DNA of 16,848 nt from Alphaproteobacteria bacterium (GCA_028716765.1 JAQUPC010000038.1:1-16848), one strand, 5' to 3'. Shown: positions 7,426-16,121, counted from the stretch's first letter. Program-made: numbers and translations. The notes: generated by a model not told the origin, from the letters alone.

Positions 7426-8160
7426 ATGACCCCCGCACGCATCATTTTCCTCAGCCTTCCTCTCAACACTGGCTATACGATCGGAGCCGTGTGTTCGCTG
7501 CTTTACGAGCGGGACGAGGGCAGGTTTATAACGTTCATCAATCCTTACTCATGGGCCGTAGCGAAAGAACATCCGGAATACGTCGCGGCGCTCGAGCGGA
7601 TGGATATAGTGCTGCCCGACGGTTCCGGCGTTTCCGTTGCTTGCCGCATTCTGCGAGGCGTTGCGTGCGCGCGCATCAGTTTCGATATGTCGACGCTCGC
7701 GGACCCCTTTTTCAACAAGGCGGCGTTGTTAGGGCGCACGGTCATGCTTATCGGGGGCAAGCCGGGCGTGGCGGCTGATGCGGCCGTGAAGTTGAAGGAG
7801 GCCTATCCTCTTCTCAGAATCCTTGGCGCCGCCGACGGCTTCAGGTCATTTGAATCGCTTGTCGCCGAAGTGCTTGCCAAAGAGCCGGATGTTACCGTCG
7901 TGGGCATGGGCGTTCCGCAGCAGGAACTTTTTCTGCTCGCCTTGCGCGAGGCCGGTTACAAGGGGCTGGCGATTACTTGCGGCGGCTTTTTCGATCAGTA
8001 TCTTGAGGCCGGGCAATATTATCCGGAATGGATCAACCGCCTGAATCTTCGTTTCGTTTGGCGTTTTTACAAAGAGCCGCGCCGTCTCTGGCGGCGGTAT
8101 CTTGTGGATTATCAAGTGTTCATTTGGCGCGTGATCAAAGCAGTCTTCGGTTCTCGTTAA
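7426..8160 (+). CDS. WecG/TagA/CpsF family glycosyltransferase
   Basis: Member of the WecG/TagA/CpsF (GT26) family, which adds ManNAc, ManNAcA or glucose to undecaprenyl-linked sugars on the cytoplasmic face. The 244-residue product has the three family blocks: FINPYSWAVA and VLPDGSGVSVACRILRG (62-78, with D65), GMGVPQQELFLL (160-171), and GGFFDQYLEAGQYYPEW (186-202). The C-terminus continues with a basic FYKEPRRLWRRYLVDY segment and a hydrophobic end, the appendage that brings this family to the membrane. I chose the ATG at 7426, 10 nt after the GT4 stop. The frame is open upstream but only as shadow of GT4, and no strong Shine-Dalgarno is visible. GC content returns to the level of the first genes in the cluster. 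It is the last gene of the polysaccharide run and is followed by a palindromic repeat. Confidence 0.92.
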   Translation: MTPARIIFLSLPLNTGYTIGAVCSLLYERDEGRFITFINPYSWAVAKEHPEYVAALERMDIVLPDGSGVSVACRILRGVACARISFDMSTLADPFFNKAALLGRTVMLIGGKPGVAADAAVKLKEAYPLLRILGAADGFRSFESLVAEVLAKEPDVTVVGMGVPQQELFLLALREAGYKGLAITCGGFFDQYLEAGQYYPEWINRLNLRFVWRFYKEPRRLWRRYLVDYQVFIWRVIKAVFGSR

Positions 8161-8184
8161 AGTGTTTACGATCTAAACAGAATT

Positions 8185-8312
8185 GTCATTGCGAGCGACC
8201 ATCGGAAGCGAAGCAATCCAGAGCCAACAAAGCCAATCTTGATTATTGTGATTCTGGATTGCTTCGGGCCATTCGCTTTGGCTTAGACAAACGAGCCGGC
8301 CCTCGCAATGAC
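8185..8312. repeat. Palindromic repeat element between convergent genes
   Basis: About 128 bp, with outer arms GTCATTGCGAG (8185-8195) and CTCGCAATGAC (8302-8312) perfectly complementary, and inner arms CGAAGCAATCCAGA (8209-8222) and TCTGGATTGCTTCG (8253-8266), also perfect. It resembles the common dispersed bacterial repeat with the core GTCATTGCGAGCGA/GAAGCAATC. It differs in sequence from the element at 4500-4604. It lies 25 nt after the last polysaccharide gene and 20 nt past the end of trmFO, so a transcript from either side would fold into a long stem that could end or protect the mRNA. No U-tract is seen, so a classic terminator is not shown. Confidence 0.85.
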
Positions 8313-8331
8313 GCGTACAGGATTCATTCAA

Positions 8332-9726
8332 TTAATAATTAAGTTCCCCCAGCCACTCCCCCAACTTTTCCTTCGCTCTTGCCGTCATCGCGAGTTTGCG
8401 CGGGCGAGAGCCTTTGACTTTCGGAGGCAGTTCAACGGGCGGGAACAAGCCGAAGTTGACGTTCATGGGCTGAAACGTTTCAACGTCGGCATGGACCGTG
8501 ATGTGTGCTAGCAGCGCGCCGAGCGCCGTTTCGCGCGGCGGCGGGCTTATCGGCTTTCCCTTCGCTCCGGCAGCGGCGAACAGCCCGGCCAACAGGCCGA
8601 TAGCCGTCGATTCCACATAGCCTTCCACGCCGGTGATCTGCCCTGCGAAACGGATGCCGGGGCGCGATTTCATGCGCAGTTCCGCATCGAGCAGCAAGGG
8701 GCTATTGATGAAGGTGTTGCGATGCAGGCCGCCGAGGCGCGCGAACACGGCGTTTTCGAGTCCGGGGATCGCGCGGAACACGCGCTCCTGCTCCGCGTAT
8801 TTTAGTTTGGTCTGGAACCCGACAAGATTATAAAGCGTGCCGAGCGCGTTGTCCTGCCGCAACTGTACGACGGCGTAAGGCCTCGCGTTTGTGTGCGGGT
8901 TCGTGAGGCCTACGGGCTTCATTGGCCCGTAACGCAGCGTGTCGGCGCCGCGCGAAGCCATCACCTCGATGGGAAGGCAGCCTTCGAAATACGGCGTAAC
9001 ATTTTCTTGATCGCGACTGCTCTGCGCTTCGCGCAACCGCGACTGCGATTTCTCCCACTCCCTGAATTCCGTTTTCGGCGAGGTCAGCAGTTCATGGATA
9101 AAGGCTTCATACTGCGCCTTGTCCATCGCGCAATTGATATAATCCGCGCCTGTGCCTCCCGGCCCGGCTTTGTCATAGCGCGATTGCATCCACGCCTTGC
9201 TCATGTCGATGCTGTCGCGGTGGACGATAGGCGCGATGGCGTCGAAGAAATGCAAATGCTCCATGCCCGTCAGCTTGCGGATGTTTTCGGCCAGCGCGGG
9301 CGAGGTGAGGGGGCCTGTGGCGATAATCGCGGACTCCGGAAAGCCGTCCAGTTCCGCGATTTCCTCACGCCTAAGCGTGATAAGGGGATGAGCGGTTACC
9401 GCTCCGGTGATCGTGGCGGCAAAGGCTTCGCGATCCACGGCCAGCGCGCCGCCTGCCGGAAGCTTGTGCGCGTCCGCCATGCGCAGGATCAGCGAGCCGC
9501 AACGGCGCAGCTCGTCGTGCAACAAGCCTACCGCGCTGGCCTCGCTGTCGTCCGAACGCAGCGAGTTCGAGCAAACCAGCTCCGCCAGATTGTCCGTTTG
9601 ATGCGCTTCGGTGGCGCTGATTGGCCGCATCTCGTGCAGCACGACGGGCACGTTCCTTTCAGCCGCCTGCCACGCGGCTTCGCATCCCGCCAACCCGCCG
9701 CCGATGATATGGAGAGGTTCGATCAT
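8332..9726 (-). CDS. trmFO: Methylenetetrahydrofolate-tRNA-(uracil-5-)-methyltransferase TrmFO
   Basis: Folate- and FAD-dependent enzyme that makes ribothymidine at U54 of tRNA. The 464-residue product opens with the FAD-binding [14 protein letters not shown] (6-19), followed by [16 protein letters not shown] (50-60) with C52, and [21 protein letters not shown] (247-267) with C250. Those two Cys match the catalytic pair known from Bacillus TrmFO (C53 and C226). [15 protein letters not shown] (359-373) and [10 protein letters not shown] (421-430) are also typical. Residues about 227-243 look like an insertion ahead of C250: most members that I recall go almost directly from EWEK to TPYFEGC. 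The ATG at 9726 has AAGG close in front and lies 6 nt after the ankyrin gene, with the cyclophilin further upstream, so it probably ends a three-gene operon. Confidence 0.96.
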   Translation of the reverse strand: MIEPLHIIGGGLAGCEAAWQAAERNVPVVLHEMRPISATEAHQTDNLAELVCSNSLRSDDSEASAVGLLHDELRRCGSLILRMADAHKLPAGGALAVDREAFAATITGAVTAHPLITLRREEIAELDGFPESAIIATGPLTSPALAENIRKLTGMEHLHFFDAIAPIVHRDSIDMSKAWMQSRYDKAGPGGTGADYINCAMDKAQYEAFIHELLTSPKTEFREWEKSQSRLREAQSSRDQENVTPYFEGCLPIEVMASRGADTLRYGPMKPVGLTNPHTNARPYAVVQLRQDNALGTLYNLVGFQTKLKYAEQERVFRAIPGLENAVFARLGGLHRNTFINSPLLLDAELRMKSRPGIRFAGQITGVEGYVESTAIGLLAGLFAAAGAKGKPISPPPRETALGALLAHITVHADVETFQPMNVNFGLFPPVELPPKVKGSRPRKLAMTARAKEKLGEWLGELNY

Positions 9727-9732
9727 GAGCCT

Positions 9733-10143
9733 TTAAATATATATATCGCAAAGCCTCACGGTGGTTGCCCTGAATGTTACGCTGGAAGGCCGGGACGGTT
9801 TCGCGGAGCCGGGGGCATCCATTTCCGATAAACCGCGTTCTTTATAGGCCGCCGTAAGCAGCTTTTTCATCTTTATCGGCTTGTCGAGAGAGAAAAGGCG
9901 TTTTTCCCTGCGCCGCTCGATGCAAACGTGCAGGAACCAGGCGGTGGTGTGCCCTGCGGCGGATGGTTTTTCAGGTGTGCAGGCGGGATCGGCCAAAATC
10001 CGTTCGAGTTCATGCAACGCGCCCGCCTGAAGGGCAACCTGAACAGGCGTATGGCCGAAAGCGTTGTAGGCGTTGATGTCGGGGCCGATGGAATCCAGAC
10101 CCGTTGTTTTATAATCAGGCGTCAATTGATATTCGTTAGGCAT
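9733..10143 (-). CDS. Small ankyrin-repeat-like protein
   Basis: Hypothetical protein of 136 residues with one recognisable ankyrin unit at about 22-52 (DINAYNAFGHTPVQVALQAG, then LHELERILAD), matching the D-x-N-x-G-x-TP-x-A-x-G-x-L pattern. A second, weaker unit may follow from about 62 to 100 (AAGHTTAWFLHVCIE and on). The C-terminal 35 residues are Ser/Pro-rich. No signal peptide is seen, so it is probably cytoplasmic. The start at 10143 is supported by GGAG with 6 nt spacing; the frame extends to a TTG at 10215 but lacks such support there. It sits between a secreted cyclophilin (99 nt upstream) and trmFO (6 nt downstream). Partner and function are unknown. Confidence 0.65.
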   Translation of the reverse strand: MPNEYQLTPDYKTTGLDSIGPDINAYNAFGHTPVQVALQAGALHELERILADPACTPEKPSAAGHTTAWFLHVCIERRREKRLFSLDKPIKMKKLLTAAYKERGLSEMDAPGSAKPSRPSSVTFRATTVRLCDIYI

Positions 10144-10149
10144 GATACG

Positions 10150-10153
10150 CTCC
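10150..10153 (-). promoter_or_regulatory. Shine-Dalgarno deciding the ankyrin gene start
   Basis: GGAG on the minus strand, 6 nt before the ATG at 10143. It favours this start over the upstream in-frame TTG at 10215. Confidence 0.5.
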
Positions 10154-10242
10154 ACAAAAAATTCACGATCGATAATGGGCAAGCAAATATAGCCCTGTTT
10201 CGGGGGCCACTTCAATCGACGGGTTTTTGCGAGCGTCTCCGG

Positions 10243-10803
10243 TTATTTAACGTCCGCCGCCACCTGCATTTTAACTATCTTCGTGGGGTCGGAGACCTTG
10301 CCGTTGTCGGCGGACGATCCGGCTTGGATCTTGTCGACATATTCCATACCTGAGGTGACTTGCCCCCAAACGGTATATTTACCGTTAAGATGCGAAACTT
10401 CGCCGAAGCAGATGAAAAACTGGCTGTCGGCGGAATCCGGGCTCGCGGCGCGGGCCATAGACACGGTGCCGCGGACATGCGGCTCCTTGCTGAATTCGGC
10501 GGCAAGTTTCTGGCCCGATCCGCCCGTGCCGTCGCCCTTGGGATCGCCCGTCTGGGCCATGAATCCGGGAATGACGCGGTGGAAAACGAGGCCGTCGTAA
10601 AAGCCCTGCCGCGCCAGTTCCTTGATGCGCGCCACGTGTTTCGGCGCGAGGTCGGGGCGCAACCGGATCACGACGCGCCCGTCCGGCAGATCGAGATACA
10701 GCGTGTTTTCGGGATCGGACACGGGTTTTGCATCGGCGTCGGCAGCGGTCATGGGAAGAACTCCAATAAAAAAGGCCAGAAAAAGTACGAGCAAGCGTTG
10801 CAT
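10243..10803 (-). CDS. Exported cyclophilin-type peptidyl-prolyl cis-trans isomerase
   Basis: Cyclophilin that speeds cis-trans isomerisation of X-Pro bonds, here probably in the periplasm. From the ATG at 10803 it has 186 residues, opening with a signal peptide (MQRLLVLFLAFFIGVLPMTA, cleavage near ADA). The single-domain fold shows LYLDLPDGRVVIRL, GFYDGLVFHRVIPGFMAQTGD (68-87, with the catalytic arginine R76 and F81, M82, Q84), GTVSMARAASPDSADSQFFI (112-131) and YTVWGQVTSGMEYVDKI. AGGA with 7 nt spacing supports 10803; an in-frame ATG at 10854 would add 17 residues and spoil the signal peptide, and it lies in the loop of an inverted repeat. It is probably the first gene of the run with the ankyrin protein and trmFO. 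It diverges from the GmhB-like gene. Confidence 0.93.
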   Translation of the reverse strand: MQRLLVLFLAFFIGVLPMTAADADAKPVSDPENTLYLDLPDGRVVIRLRPDLAPKHVARIKELARQGFYDGLVFHRVIPGFMAQTGDPKGDGTGGSGQKLAAEFSKEPHVRGTVSMARAASPDSADSQFFICFGEVSHLNGKYTVWGQVTSGMEYVDKIQAGSSADNGKVSDPTKIVKMQVAADVK

Positions 10804-10837
10804 GGCGGTTTCCTTGAAAGAGAAAGACGCAAGGACT

Positions 10838-10880
10838 GGTATCAGAAAACGCATGGCGCCGAAAGGCCTTTTCTGATACC
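10838..10880. repeat. Perfect 12-bp inverted repeat in a divergent promoter region
   Basis: GGTATCAGAAAA at 10838-10849 is the exact reverse complement of TTTTCTGATACC at 10869-10880, with a 19-nt spacer containing the palindrome GGCGCC. It lies 35 nt before the cyclophilin start and 34 nt before the HAD start, almost centred between them. It could be an operator shared by both genes or a hairpin in the leader RNA of either. Confidence 0.6.
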
Positions 10881-10913
10881 TGTTCCCGTGAACACAGGCT
10901 TGGGAAAGGCCGG

Positions 10914-11456
10914 ATGCCGGGAATGCGCGGACTTTTTCTGGATAGAGACGGCGTGGTCAATGTCGATCGCGGCTATGTCGGCGCGCGCGAAAAGTTCGCC
11001 TTTATGCCCGGCTTGTTCCCGTTTCTTCGCGCGGCGCATGATAAGGGCTATCGGCTTGTAATCGTCACCAATCAATCGGGCGTGGCGCGTGGGCTCTATA
11101 CGGCGGCCGATCATGAAGACCTGACGGCGTGGATGCTGGAGTCCCTGCGCCGGGAGGGGATCGGAATCGATCTCGCTCTGGCCTGCTTCGAGCACCCTGA
11201 AGGGACGGTGGATCCATTCAGGCGCCAATGCTTCTGGCGCAAGCCCAATCCCGGCATGATTCTGGAAGCGGCCGGGCGGCTGCGACTCGATCTCGCGCGT
11301 TCGGCGATGATCGGCGATCAGCCGCGGGATATGCAGGCCGCGCAGGCCGCAGGCGTGGGGAAGTGCCTTCTGCTTGTGGGGGAAGAGAATCCGCCAGCCA
11401 CGCCGGGCGTTACGGTTGTTCGGGATTTTGTTCAGGCGTTGGCCGCGCTGGAGTGA
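10914..11456 (+). CDS. HAD-IIIA phosphatase, GmhB-like (histidinol/heptose bisphosphate phosphatase type)
   Basis: HAD-superfamily phosphatase of 180 residues. Motif I is FLDRDGVVN with D10 nucleophile and D12, motif II VTNQSG (51-56), a KPNPGM lysine region at 110-115, and motif III IGDQPRDM (133-140). The GmhB family removes the C7 phosphate of D-glycero-D-manno-heptose 1,7-bisphosphate in LPS-core heptose synthesis. Its zinc loop, C-x-H ... C-x-C in E. coli GmhB, is present only in part: C91 and C106 remain, while E93 and W108 stand in the other two places. So it either lacks structural zinc, binds it differently or uses another substrate. GGAAAGG lies before the ATG at 10914. An ATG three codons later is possible. 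The 3' end overlaps the lptD 3' end by 47 nt. A role in envelope sugar supply fits, but the substrate is inferred. Confidence 0.85.
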   Translation: MPGMRGLFLDRDGVVNVDRGYVGAREKFAFMPGLFPFLRAAHDKGYRLVIVTNQSGVARGLYTAADHEDLTAWMLESLRREGIGIDLALACFEHPEGTVDPFRRQCFWRKPNPGMILEAAGRLRLDLARSAMIGDQPRDMQAAQAAGVGKCLLLVGEENPPATPGVTVVRDFVQALAALE

Positions 11457-13725
11457 GGCCCGGCTGTTGGAAGGTGCCGCTGCCCACCGAATCCGTATGC
11501 ACGCCGCCGATGTTCTTCAAATAAAAATGGAACATAACCGATGTGCCCGTGCTGACGTCGGCGCGGTTCGTGTTGTCGCGCTGCGCCGTCAATCCAAGCT
11601 GGAAGCATTCGTCCTGATAGGAGACGCCGGCGGTTGTCGTGCGCGGCCCCGGCTGGGGAAGGAAGGCATACGTGTAGGATGCGGACAGCGCATAATATTT
11701 GGCGAAGCGCGAATTGAATCCGATCGTGCCTTCCTCGACGTGCGTGGAAAGCCCGGTCGTGGCCTCGGTCTGGTTGGCCAAAAGGTATCTTGTGTACGGC
11801 CGGAATTCCGGCACGCCCGCCGAAATCCTGGCCTCCTGCCTTTGGAAGTTCAATTCCTTGCGGTCGATGCGGAAGCCGTAAATGGCATCGAGCCATTTGG
11901 TGGGGAGCATGTCGATGCGTCCGACGTAATCAGAAAACTGGTCGCGCAAACCCGAGCCTTCCGGGAAATTGTCGTCGCGTTTCACCCGGAAGACCTGGCC
12001 GCCAAGCATTTCGATGCGGGCGCCGTTGTCGCCGGTTATCGAATGGCGGATGCCATAAGCCGTGCGCACGCCGCCTTCAATACGGTCGATGCCCGTAAAG
12101 CGGTTGGAGGCGAACAGGTTGGTTTCGTCGAATTCGACGTCGAGGCTGTCTTCGTTCGGAAGTTTTTGATTGTCGCTTACCTGAGGTGCGAGCGAAAGCA
12201 TGGCGATGGGTTCGATTATTTGCTGATAGCCGTCGCCGTGACGGCCCAAAGGATAACGAACCGTAACGTCGCTTTGCGCGAACTGGCGTACGTCCGTAAT
12301 ATTCGAAAAACCGGATCCGGCGGGCAGGCCGGGGTCAGGCACGTTGTCGGCCCAATAGCCGTCGGCGCGGGCAAAGCCTGAAACCTCGGTTAAAAAGCCC
12401 GTCGTCGAAACAAGCTGGCGCTCCCACCCGGCATCGAAGGACAAGCGTCTCGTATCCGGTCCTTGCTTCGTGGGATCGGCGCTGCGGTCGCGTGTCGTGA
12501 CGAGCATGCCTCCATCAAGCGACCATCGCCCGCCCAGGGTTTTGCCGGGCTCGCCCAGAGCGCTAAACCTCATCTCCGGAACGACAAAGGGCTGGGCGGG
12601 CTGAATGCCGGGGCGCAAGTCCTGGAAATAGTAAAGATTGCTGACGGCGTAATTTCGTCCCCGGAAACCTTCGGCGTAGCCCCGGTTGGTCAGCATGTCC
12701 TCCGAGGTGATGTTGTAGCGCCGTAAATAGCTTTTATCCGACGTAAAGGCGACGTCCGTGCCGGCGCGCCATTCGTTGTCGAGATCGAACAGCGACTTGC
12801 CGAACAGGTTGCCGCGCCATTGCTTACCCTGATCGACCCCGTATTCGTCGACGAGATCGGTGTGCGTAAAGCTGCCGTCCCACTGCATGCTTCCGTTCTC
12901 GAAGCGATGACGCCATTGCGTCGTCAATTGCAAATGGTCGTTGGTGCTGAAAACGGGCATAAGGGTCAAATCGCTGTTCGGCGCGAGGTCGAAATAATAG
13001 GGAACGCGCGCAAAAGTGCCGACGTACTGGTTAAATCCGCCGGAGGGGCCGAGAAAACCTTGCCGCCGTTTTACGGTGGCGTCCGGATGGGAGAAATAGG
13101 GCGTGTAGAACATCGGGACGCCGTCGAACTCGAGCGTCGCGTCGCGGTAAATCACGTCGTGGGCCTCGTTGTCGTGCGTAACGCGAACGCCTTTGAGTTG
13201 CCACAGCGGAGGCTTTTCGGGATCGTCGGCGCACAGATTACAGGCCGTATAAACGCCGCGGTCCGCGATAAGGTATCGGCCTTCATATCTTTGGGCGTCT
13301 TGTGCCACGAGCCGGGAGTTGTCGGGAAACAGAACCTTGACCTTTTCGACAAAGCCTTGCTTCAGGTCGCCCGTAAGTTCGGCCTCGTCGGCGAACATGA
13401 CTTCTCCGGAAGGCTGGAGGACGGAGATATTCCCCTTGGCCGTAATGACGTTCTTGTTTTGGTCGTAAATAATTTTATCGGCATGCAGCAACTGCTGTCC
13501 GCTTGCGACTTCGACATGACCGGCCGCGACGATGGTATTCGTATTCTGGTCGTAAGACATTTGATCGGCCTGGACCAGTGTCGGCTCCTGCTCTGTTGAT
13601 GCGGAGCTTCGCTGACCGCCGTCAGCGGCCATCAGGGGCTGGGCCATCACAAACGAAAGCGCCATGCAATAGACGCTTATCGTGAACGGAAACAGCAGGA
13701 GACGAAGGAAACGCATAAAAGACAT
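11410..13725 (-). CDS. lptD: LPS-assembly protein LptD (OstA/Imp)
   Basis: Outer-membrane LPS translocon protein of 771 residues that, with LptE, inserts LPS into the outer leaflet. A signal peptide covers about 1-34 (hydrophobic core FLRLLLFPFTISVYCMALSF). An OstA/LptA-like beta-jellyroll follows at about 48-155, with VQADQMSYDQNTNTIVAAGH and ADKIIYDQNKNVITAKGNIS as two similar units. The barrel domain takes the rest, with TPYFSHPDATVKRRQGFLGP (208-227) as the best family marker. Cysteines other than the one in the signal are C162, C165 and C707, placed as expected for the disulfides joining the N-domain to the barrel. The tail after about 750 is Pro/Gln-rich. The start at 13725 has GAGG very close; the ATG at 13716 is an alternative. 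It lies 97 nt after the helicase gene, and surA, pdxA and ksgA, its frequent partners, do not follow. Confidence 0.96.
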   Translation of the reverse strand: MSFMRFLRLLLFPFTISVYCMALSFVMAQPLMAADGGQRSSASTEQEPTLVQADQMSYDQNTNTIVAAGHVEVASGQQLLHADKIIYDQNKNVITAKGNISVLQPSGEVMFADEAELTGDLKQGFVEKVKVLFPDNSRLVAQDAQRYEGRYLIADRGVYTACNLCADDPEKPPLWQLKGVRVTHDNEAHDVIYRDATLEFDGVPMFYTPYFSHPDATVKRRQGFLGPSGGFNQYVGTFARVPYYFDLAPNSDLTLMPVFSTNDHLQLTTQWRHRFENGSMQWDGSFTHTDLVDEYGVDQGKQWRGNLFGKSLFDLDNEWRAGTDVAFTSDKSYLRRYNITSEDMLTNRGYAEGFRGRNYAVSNLYYFQDLRPGIQPAQPFVVPEMRFSALGEPGKTLGGRWSLDGGMLVTTRDRSADPTKQGPDTRRLSFDAGWERQLVSTTGFLTEVSGFARADGYWADNVPDPGLPAGSGFSNITDVRQFAQSDVTVRYPLGRHGDGYQQIIEPIAMLSLAPQVSDNQKLPNEDSLDVEFDETNLFASNRFTGIDRIEGGVRTAYGIRHSITGDNGARIEMLGGQVFRVKRDDNFPEGSGLRDQFSDYVGRIDMLPTKWLDAIYGFRIDRKELNFQRQEARISAGVPEFRPYTRYLLANQTEATTGLSTHVEEGTIGFNSRFAKYYALSASYTYAFLPQPGPRTTTAGVSYQDECFQLGLTAQRDNTNRADVSTGTSVMFHFYLKNIGGVHTDSVGSGTFQQPGLTPARPTPEQNPEQP

Positions 13726-13763
13726 AGCCTCAGGATTGCCAGAGCCGACTCGCTACGGCAAGT

Positions 13764-13783
13764 TTGTTATCGAGAGATAACAA
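13764..13783. repeat. Short perfect hairpin in the lptD leader region
   Basis: TTGTTATC (13764-13771) and GATAACAA (13776-13783) form an 8-bp perfect stem around a 4-nt loop. It lies 39 nt before the lptD start and 40 nt after the helicase stop. No U-tract follows on either strand, so I read it as a possible operator or mRNA processing hairpin, not a clear terminator. Confidence 0.45.
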
Positions 13784-13822
13784 GGCATTAACCTATTTAA
13801 GGCTAAGGAATCTTTAACGAAA

Positions 13823-15235
<1,413 letters not shown>

Positions 15236-15446
15236 GTAACTTTCATCCGGTCGTCAATTTAATATGTGGCCTGGCAAAAAGCCTGAAACATAAACTTTGG
15301 TTTCGTTGTCGCGGGGCAATGTTTTCCAAAAGCCGGTTTCCTATGGCCTGCCACAATTTTCGGCCATATCCGATCGACGCCTGCATAGCAGGATTCCGTG
15401 CCTGAAAGCAAATAAACGCTTTAATGCGTAAACGCGGGATAATGCA

Positions 15447-15469
15447 CTGTAATTATGCTGTAATTACAG
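15447..15469. repeat. Tandem CTGTAATTA with overlapping 12-bp palindrome
   Basis: CTGTAATTA occurs at 15447-15455 and again at 15458-15466, 11 bp apart, about one helix turn. The second copy extends into the perfect palindrome CTGTAATTACAG (15458-15469). It overlaps the stop codon of the DUF4389-like gene and sits in the 228-nt gap ahead of the helicase, where a helicase promoter could lie. It looks like a possible repressor site. Confidence 0.35.
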
Positions 15470-15778
15470 GGGCATACCTTCCGCGTTTTGCGATTTGGCC
15501 GGGAAAGCCGCGAACGGAAACGGCTTCTCATCCGAGGCGAAGGTCAAAAATCGCGTAACCTGGGCCTGATAAGCGGCCAGATTGCCGCCAAACTCGGACA
15601 ACGACGCAAACGAACTGCCGCTGAACAGTTTGGCGAGAAATTGAAGGATCGACACGGCAAACGTCAAAAGAATGGACAGGTAGAAGGCCACGCCGAATAC
15701 AACCAAGTACACAAAACGGAGCCACGTGTCCTTGTCTTTCACGTTTTTCTTGAGTTCGTTTTCATCCAGCGCTGTCAT
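15464..15778 (-). CDS. DUF4389-like small membrane protein
   Basis: A 104-residue protein with a charged N-terminus, a long hydrophobic stretch at about 21-52 (enough for one long or two short membrane segments), then FGGNLAAYQAQVTRFLTFAS (63-82) and EKPFPFAAFP (84-93). This layout, with the fg-la-y-q-fLTF-PFPF signature, fits the DUF4389 family of small inner-membrane proteins; no function is established for the family. The ATG at 15778 has GGAG with 6 nt spacing; an in-frame TTG four codons earlier is less likely. It precedes the helicase by 228 nt on the same strand and follows small unknown genes. The family name is from motif memory only. Confidence 0.8.
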   Translation of the reverse strand: MTALDENELKKNVKDKDTWLRFVYLVVFGVAFYLSILLTFAVSILQFLAKLFSGSSFASLSEFGGNLAAYQAQVTRFLTFASDEKPFPFAAFPAKSQNAEGMPL

Positions 15779-15784
15779 GGCTAA

Positions 15785-15788
15785 CTCC
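15785..15788 (-). promoter_or_regulatory. Shine-Dalgarno deciding the DUF4389-like gene start
   Basis: GGAG on the minus strand, 6 nt before the ATG at 15778, chosen over the TTG at 15790, which overlaps the site. Confidence 0.5.
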
Positions 15789-15847
15789 AAGGATTAAAGA
15801 TCGTCAGAACTATTCTTAAACCTAAAAGGAATAAAAGGCAAATAAGA

Positions 15848-16090
15848 TTAATGACGGCGCGGGTTTTTACCTGAGAACGAAGCGGCCGCGTTTAACGCCC
15901 GTTGAAGCCGTTTAATATAATCCTCGCGCCTGTTCAGCATAAGGTCGATTTCAAGCATAAGGGCAAGATCGGCGACGCTGACGGCGGGCATGCGGCAATT
16001 GAGGGATATATAGCGGACCCTGATTTTTCGTGGGACGGAGCCCGGCTTTTTTCCGGAGGCGGCGCGGCATTTCGTGCGTTGTGCGGGCAT
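15848..16090 (-). CDS. Possible small hypothetical protein
   Basis: An 80-residue frame from the ATG at 16090 (a GTG at 16114 would add 8 residues). The first third is rich in Lys/Arg (RKIRVRYIS), the rest is predicted helical, with ADLALMLEIDLMLNRREDYI and KRLQRALNAAASF. Many codons end in G or C, as in the real genes nearby, which argues mildly for coding. The ribosome-binding site is weak. I do not recognise it. It lies 69 nt before the DUF4389-like gene and follows a small membrane protein, all on the same strand. A competing plus-strand frame at 15902-16156 covers the same bases and looks less protein-like. Confidence 0.35.
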   Translation of the reverse strand: MPAQRTKCRAASGKKPGSVPRKIRVRYISLNCRMPAVSVADLALMLEIDLMLNRREDYIKRLQRALNAAASFSGKNPRRH

Positions 16091-16121
16091 GGGCGAATCC
16101 GTGTTGTTCACCACAACCTAC

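Noticed and set aside
4500..8312. The two palindromic elements as a CRISPR array or insertion-sequence ends
   Set aside because: The two differ in sequence, each occurs once, there are no regular spacers, and no transposase lies between them.
8028..8342. 104-residue plus-strand frame running through the second palindromic repeat
   Set aside because: It overlaps the WecG-like gene in another frame and otherwise only translates the repeat.
8893..9831. 312-residue plus-strand frame across trmFO and the ankyrin gene
   Set aside because: Antisense to trmFO, whose motifs are unmistakable; the protein is Arg-rich with no recognisable domain.
11374..12381. 335-residue plus-strand frame opposite lptD
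   Set aside because: Shadow of lptD; no start site support and no domain.
13764..13783. Hairpin as the helicase terminator
   Set aside because: Stem is good, but no U-tract follows on the minus strand.
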